From assembly GCA_014763615.1 (NCBI GenBank), contig JACXVB010000013.1, positions 1-64,000 on the forward strand: a stretch of 64,000 bases of DNA, read 5' to 3'. Below, in pieces: positions 60,279 to 64,000 of this stretch; the stretch's first letter is position 1, and the number at the start of each line of letters is the position of its first letter. A program made the translations under genes and the position numbers. This stretch comes from Sphingobacteriales bacterium (GTDB lineage Bacteria; Bacteroidota; Bacteroidia; Sphingobacteriales; Sphingobacteriaceae). The notes under the pieces are model-generated. The model searched no databases, was not told the origin of the DNA, and worked only from the letters and a program-made list of their open reading frames with translations.

Positions 60279-61448
60279 CTAATCTCTAAACCAGCCCCTT
60301 TTTGCAAAATACCAAATTTGGAAAATGGCAATCAGCAACATCCCTCCTAAAACATAGAGATAACCATTGTGGATATACAATTCGGGCATATTGTTGGCTA
60401 ACACTTTTCCGGTCACGGGGTCTTGTCTTTGGAAATTCATCCCGTAAACCCCTGCAATAAAAGTAAGCGGAATAAAGATGGCTGAAATGATGGTTAAAGT
60501 TTTCATCACCTCATTCATTTTATTACTTATCAAAGAAAGGTACAAATCCAACAAACTGGAGGCGGTTTCTTTCATACTTTCAATTAAATCAATCGCTTGA
60601 ATACTGTGGTCATAAGCGTCTCTGATAAAAACTTTTGTATCCTCAGTAATTAAAACACTATTGGTTCTTAAAAGCTCATTGAGTTTGTCTCGCTCGGGCC
60701 AAGCAGCTCTGCGCATAGAAATGACTAACTTCTTAACGCCTTGTATGCGGTACATCAATAATTTTCTGGGTTTTTGGTAAAGATGGTCTTCTATCATTTC
60801 TAGCTCCTCACCTAAACGGTTGGCAATGGTAAAATAATGATCCATCACGGTATCCATTAAAGCATATAATAAATAGGAAGCACCTAATGCCCTGATATTG
60901 CCCTTCACGCTCTTTCTTAAGCGGTTTCTCACCGGATCTAGCACATCATCATAATCTTCCTGAAAAGAGATGACTAATTTTGGGAAAAGTAAAAATGAAA
61001 GCTGTTCATTTTTTAGTTGTAAACCTCTATCTAGTTCTAACATTCTACTGGTGATGAACAGATAATCCTCATAATCCTGCACTTTTGGTCGCTGATAAGT
61101 ATTTACTACATCTTCTAGCACCAAAGGATTGACCTTAAAATGTATTTGCATGGTATTCAATACCTCTTGTGTTCCTAAACCTTTAATGTCTAGCCAATGG
61201 CTACGTTCTGGGTAGTGTGCCATAAATTGCAAAGCTTCATCAATACTAGTAGTTTGCAATTCATCTAAATGTTCTTCATCATAAGAATACACAAAAAGCT
61301 TACTGCTAAGCGCATTATCGTTAATATAATAAGTGCCGGGGCCTTGTCCTGGTGGGTTTTTTCGCTTAGGTTGTATCACACGGAAGCGTGGAATTTTAAG
61401 TTTTGATAAGGTATGAGGCAGTTGTGTAAATTGATCTTTGATATCCAT
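60279..61448 (-). CDS. corA: Magnesium/cobalt transporter CorA
   Basis: A 389-residue CorA protein from the ATG at 61448; an upstream ATG at 61511 adds 21 residues of poor fit. The long cytoplasmic N-terminal domain includes DIKGLGTQEVLNTMQIHFKV (about 82-101) and the helical stalk (LGEELEMIEDHLYQKPRK). Two C-terminal membrane helices follow, with the GMN filter in AGVYGMNFQRQDP and the basic end AKRGWFRD. It transports Mg2+ and sometimes Co2+ or Ni2+. Its neighbour across 1.9 kb of repeats is mgtE, an unrelated Mg channel. Confidence 0.93.
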   Translation of the reverse strand: MDIKDQFTQLPHTLSKLKIPRFRVIQPKRKNPPGQGPGTYYINDNALSSKLFVYSYDEEHLDELQTTSIDEALQFMAHYPERSHWLDIKGLGTQEVLNTMQIHFKVNPLVLEDVVNTYQRPKVQDYEDYLFITSRMLELDRGLQLKNEQLSFLLFPKLVISFQEDYDDVLDPVRNRLRKSVKGNIRALGASYLLYALMDTVMDHYFTIANRLGEELEMIEDHLYQKPRKLLMYRIQGVKKLVISMRRAAWPERDKLNELLRTNSVLITEDTKVFIRDAYDHSIQAIDLIESMKETASSLLDLYLSLISNKMNEVMKTLTIISAIFIPLTFIAGVYGMNFQRQDPVTGKVLANNMPELYIHNGYLYVLGGMLLIAIFQIWYFAKRGWFRD

Positions 61449-61547
61449 CTTGTAAATTAAGAAATAGCAATATCTGATGAAATTAAGCTTTTTGTTTGAA
61501 AAACTCATCAAAAGCCATTCAAGAAGAATATAAATGCTAAAACCTAT

Positions 61548-62021
61548 TTAAAATTGAAGGAGCGCTAAAATTTGAGTGAGGCCTTGTTCATCCTCCTCAT
61601 CAAAATGATTCAAATGTTCACTATCCACATCTAAAACGCCAAACACCACGCCATCTTTTAAGATAGGTAATACTATTTCTGATTGCGATAAACTGCTGCA
61701 AGCAATATGACCAGGGAATTGATTTACATCGGGTACAATCAATGTTTTAGCTTCTGCCCAAGCAGTGCCACAAACCCCTCTTCCTTTTTGGATACGAGTG
61801 CAGGCCACCGGACCTTGAAAAGGCGCTAATACCAATTCTTCATTTTTCACCAAATAAAATCCCACCCAAAACCAGTTAAACTGTTCTTTTAAAGCAGCAC
61901 ATACATTCGCCATGTTGGCTACCAAGTCGGTTTCTCCGGTTACTAAACCTTCTATTTGTGGAATTAGCGACTGATATTGAGTTTTTTTATCTCCTTTAAT
62001 GATTTGTAAGTCTTCTGCCAT
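61548..62021 (-). CDS. msrC: Free methionine-(R)-sulfoxide reductase (GAF domain)
   Basis: A 157-residue single-GAF protein that reduces free methionine-R-sulfoxide. Three Cys, C74, C84 (RGVCGTAWAE) and C108 (HIACSS), show the 10- and 24-residue spacing of C84/C94/C118 in the E. coli enzyme. The end has VLDVDSEHLNHFDEEDEQGL. Length matches the family. A -7 box abuts the ATG at 62021. It is not co-transcribed with corA by spacing (99 bases). Confidence 0.9.
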   Translation of the reverse strand: MAEDLQIIKGDKKTQYQSLIPQIEGLVTGETDLVANMANVCAALKEQFNWFWVGFYLVKNEELVLAPFQGPVACTRIQKGRGVCGTAWAEAKTLIVPDVNQFPGHIACSSLSQSEIVLPILKDGVVFGVLDVDSEHLNHFDEEDEQGLTQILALLQF

Positions 62022-62025
62022 GTAG

Positions 62026-62033
62026 CAAAACTA
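62026..62033 (-). promoter_or_regulatory. -7 box abutting msrC (possible leaderless start)
   Basis: TAGTTTTG on the minus strand is an exact TAnnTTTG match that ends 4 bases before the ATG. No clear -33 element is present. Confidence 0.4.
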
Positions 62034-62126
62034 CAACAAAGCCAGCTTTTACTTTAAAATTCTATTGATAATTTTACAAGAACTATCATTTCAATTTTTT
62101 ATCTTGTTTGCTTAAATAATCACTTT

Positions 62127-64000
62127 ATGAAAAGAATGATACCCCTATTCTTACTGATTTTATCTGCTCAGTTCCTTTTGGCGCAAAATATTGATAACAA
62201 AACCAAAACTTTTAAAAAATATCCTGGCTATTTCAATTTCTATTGGGATGAAGCCAATGGAAAAGTGTTTTTAGAGGTGGATAAATTTAATCAAGAGTTT
62301 CTGTATGTAAGCTCTTTACCTTTTGGTATCGGATCTAATGATTTAGGTTTAGACCGTGGGCAAATTGGCGAGCAAAAGATATTGAAGTTTGTAAAGATTG
62401 GCCCGAAAGTATTGCTGCAACAACCCAATTATGATTATCGGGCCATTACTCAGAATGAGGACGAACGTAAATCGGTAGAACAAGCTTTTGCCAGTTCGGT
62501 AATTTGGGGATTTAAAGTAGAAGCCGAAGATGAAGGTAAAGCTTTGATAGATTTAACCCCTTTTTTGATGCGTGATGTGCATCAGATTGGCGATAAACTA
62601 GCGGCAATGGGACAAGGAAATTACCATACCGACGAAGGTCGCTCGGCAGTATATCTCCCAAACACCAAAAACTTCCCAGAAAATACCGAGTTTGAATCCA
62701 TCATTACTTTAGTAGGAAATGCCAAAGGAAGAGAAATTAGCTCGGTTACGCCAGATCCTGATGCCATAACCGTACACACGCATCAATCCTTTATACAACT
62801 ACCAGATAATCATTATCAACCAAGAGCTTATGATGTGAGATCGGGTTATTTAGGGATGCAGTTTATGGATTTTGCTACGCCTATCTCCCAACCTATTGTA
62901 AAGCGTTTTATTGAGCGTCATCGATTAGAGAAAAAGAACCCGAATTCCAAAATCAGCGAAGCTAAAAAACCCATAATTTATTATTTAGATCGTGGAGCAC
63001 CAGAACCTGTTCGTTCTGCTTTAATGGAAGGGGCTTCATGGTGGAATCAAGCTTTTGAAGCGGCCGGCTATAAAAATGCATTTCAAGTAAAACTTCTACC
63101 AGAAGGTGTTGACCCTATGGATATCAGATACAATTTGATTCAATGGGTGCATCGTTCTACCAGAGGTTGGTCTTATGGCGCTTCCATTACCGATCCTCGT
63201 ACCGGAGAAATCATCAAGGGGCAAGTTTCCTTAGGCTCGCTCAGGGTTCGTCAAGATTATCTGATTGCACAAGGATTAATTCAGCCTTTCGGCGATGGTA
63301 AAAATGATACCACTGAACTGATGAACATGTCTTTGGCCCGCATTCGTCAGTTAGCCGCTCATGAAGTGGGACATACTTTAGGTTTGATGCACAACTATGC
63401 GGCGAGTACTAAAGATCGTTCTTCGGTGATGGATTATCCTTTTCCGCATATAGAGATGAATGCCGAAGGTAAAATTGATTTATCCAATGCTTATGCAGTA
63501 GGTATTGGAGATTGGGATAAAAGAGCCATTATTTATGGTTACCAAGATTTCCCCGAAGGAACGGATGAACATCAAGCTTTAAATAATATCATTCAACAAA
63601 CTTATAAACAAGGCTTAGTCTTTATTTCAGATCAAGATGCTCGCCCAGAAGGAAGCGCACATCCAAACGCACATTTATGGGATGATGGAACCGACCCTGT
63701 GACGAGTTTGCAGAATTTGATGAACATCAGAAAAGTATTATTAAATCGCTTTTCAGCGGATGCTATCCCTACTGGTGCCCCAATGGCTACCTTAGAAGAA
63801 GTGTTAGTTCCGATTTATTTATTGCATCGCTACCAAGTGGAGGCCGTTTCTAAGATTGTGGGCGGTTTAAATTATACTTATGCAGTTAAAGGAGATGGAC
63901 AAACGCTTACCTCATTCATCCGCCCAGAATATCAGATGGCAGCTTTAAAAGAACTGTTGAATGTATTGAGTCCAGAAAACTTAAGCATACCAGAGAAACT
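62127..64000 (+). CDS. Zinc-dependent metalloprotease (DUF5117/DUF4953 type), truncated by window end
   Basis: An open reading frame from the ATG at 62127 to the end of the window (about 624 codons, no stop). It has a signal peptide (KRMIPLFLLILSAQFLLA), then a beta-rich N-terminal domain (DUF5118/DUF5117 region: VFLEVDKFNQEFLYVSSLPF) and a metzincin-like catalytic site HEVGHTLGLMHNY (HExxHxxGxxH, about residues 419-431) with the Met-turn SVMDYPF. The protein is probably periplasmic or secreted; such proteins are abundant in Bacteroidota, with unknown substrates. It is a single gene divergent from msrC. Confidence 0.9.
   Translation, partial: MKRMIPLFLLILSAQFLLAQNIDNKTKTFKKYPGYFNFYWDEANGKVFLEVDKFNQEFLYVSSLPFGIGSNDLGLDRGQIGEQKILKFVKIGPKVLLQQPNYDYRAITQNEDERKSVEQAFASSVIWGFKVEAEDEGKALIDLTPFLMRDVHQIGDKLAAMGQGNYHTDEGRSAVYLPNTKNFPENTEFESIITLVGNAKGREISSVTPDPDAITVHTHQSFIQLPDNHYQPRAYDVRSGYLGMQFMDFATPISQPIVKRFIERHRLEKKNPNSKISEAKKPIIYYLDRGAPEPVRSALMEGASWWNQAFEAAGYKNAFQVKLLPEGVDPMDIRYNLIQWVHRSTRGWSYGASITDPRTGEIIKGQVSLGSLRVRQDYLIAQGLIQPFGDGKNDTTELMNMSLARIRQLAAHEVGHTLGLMHNYAASTKDRSSVMDYPFPHIEMNAEGKIDLSNAYAVGIGDWDKRAIIYGYQDFPEGTDEHQALNNIIQQTYKQGLVFISDQDARPEGSAHPNAHLWDDGTDPVTSLQNLMNIRKVLLNRFSADAIPTGAPMATLEEVLVPIYLLHRYQVEAVSKIVGGLNYTYAVKGDGQTLTSFIRPEYQMAALKELLNVLSPENLSIPEK

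Overview
The window is AT-rich chromosomal DNA from a member of the Bacteroidota, most likely Sphingobacteriales (Pedobacter-like). This rests on protein families (WbqC, FISUMP, PorV-like and DUF4412 proteins, DUF5117-type metalloprotease, DUF151-UVR nuclease), frequent TTG/GTG starts, several TAnnTTTG -7 boxes and the dispersed palindromic intergenic repeats. No phage, plasmid or CRISPR locus is visible. Most of the window is ordinary housekeeping sequence, with a few decayed genes and two repeat islands.

Layout. 0-8 kb: the 5' end of an IS3-type transposase, then asnS, a YciI protein, a Spy-like periplasmic protein, sucC, a DUF151-UVR nuclease, etfBA, a TPR protein with a chromate transporter, and a decayed DUF294 nucleotidyltransferase. 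8.6-11.3 kb: an unfamiliar operon of small secreted peptide, lipoprotein and FISUMP protein, followed by about 500 bases of AT-rich non-coding DNA. 11.3-29.5 kb: ribD-DMT-yigZ, a TPR histidine kinase, prmC, xerD, aroQ, an envelope operon (acyltransferase, glycosyltransferase, MFS), WbqC, a GNAT gene broken by an in-frame stop, DsbA-like and NmrA-like genes, rfaE1, an aminotransferase, and a tight operon CDF-NUDIX-bioA-ferritin-like protein. 29.5-41 kb: envelope genes, including an operon of PorV-like protein, helix-hairpin-helix beta-barrel protein, ComEC and enoyl-CoA hydratase, then M23 peptidase-MerR-AI-2E. 41-52.5 kb: HAD, nucleoside phosphorylase, tRNA-Ser(UGA), ppc, cold-shock and DEAD-box genes, FUSC, CDGSH, cytochrome c and an HDAC-like gene. 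52.5-53.6 kb: a repeat island of about 1.1 kb. 53.6-58.3 kb: TspO-like, kynU, bioB, mgtE. 58.3-60.3 kb: a second repeat island holding a RAYT transposase tightly flanked by inverted REP sequences and an HNH nuclease remnant. 60.3-64 kb: corA, a free-methionine-sulfoxide reductase and the 5' part of a zinc metalloprotease.

Most notable: (1) a ComEA-type helix-hairpin-helix domain fused to a predicted outer-membrane beta barrel, translationally coupled to ComEC, which would make an outer-membrane entry point for DNA; (2) an uncharacterised ferritin-like protein with a complete di-iron ligand pattern encoded 2 nt after bioA; (3) a compact RAYT-REP unit; (4) the peptide-lipoprotein-FISUMP operon; (5) four genes whose start codon lies 5-6 nt from a -7 box, suggesting leaderless transcripts. 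None of these functions is proven by sequence alone.
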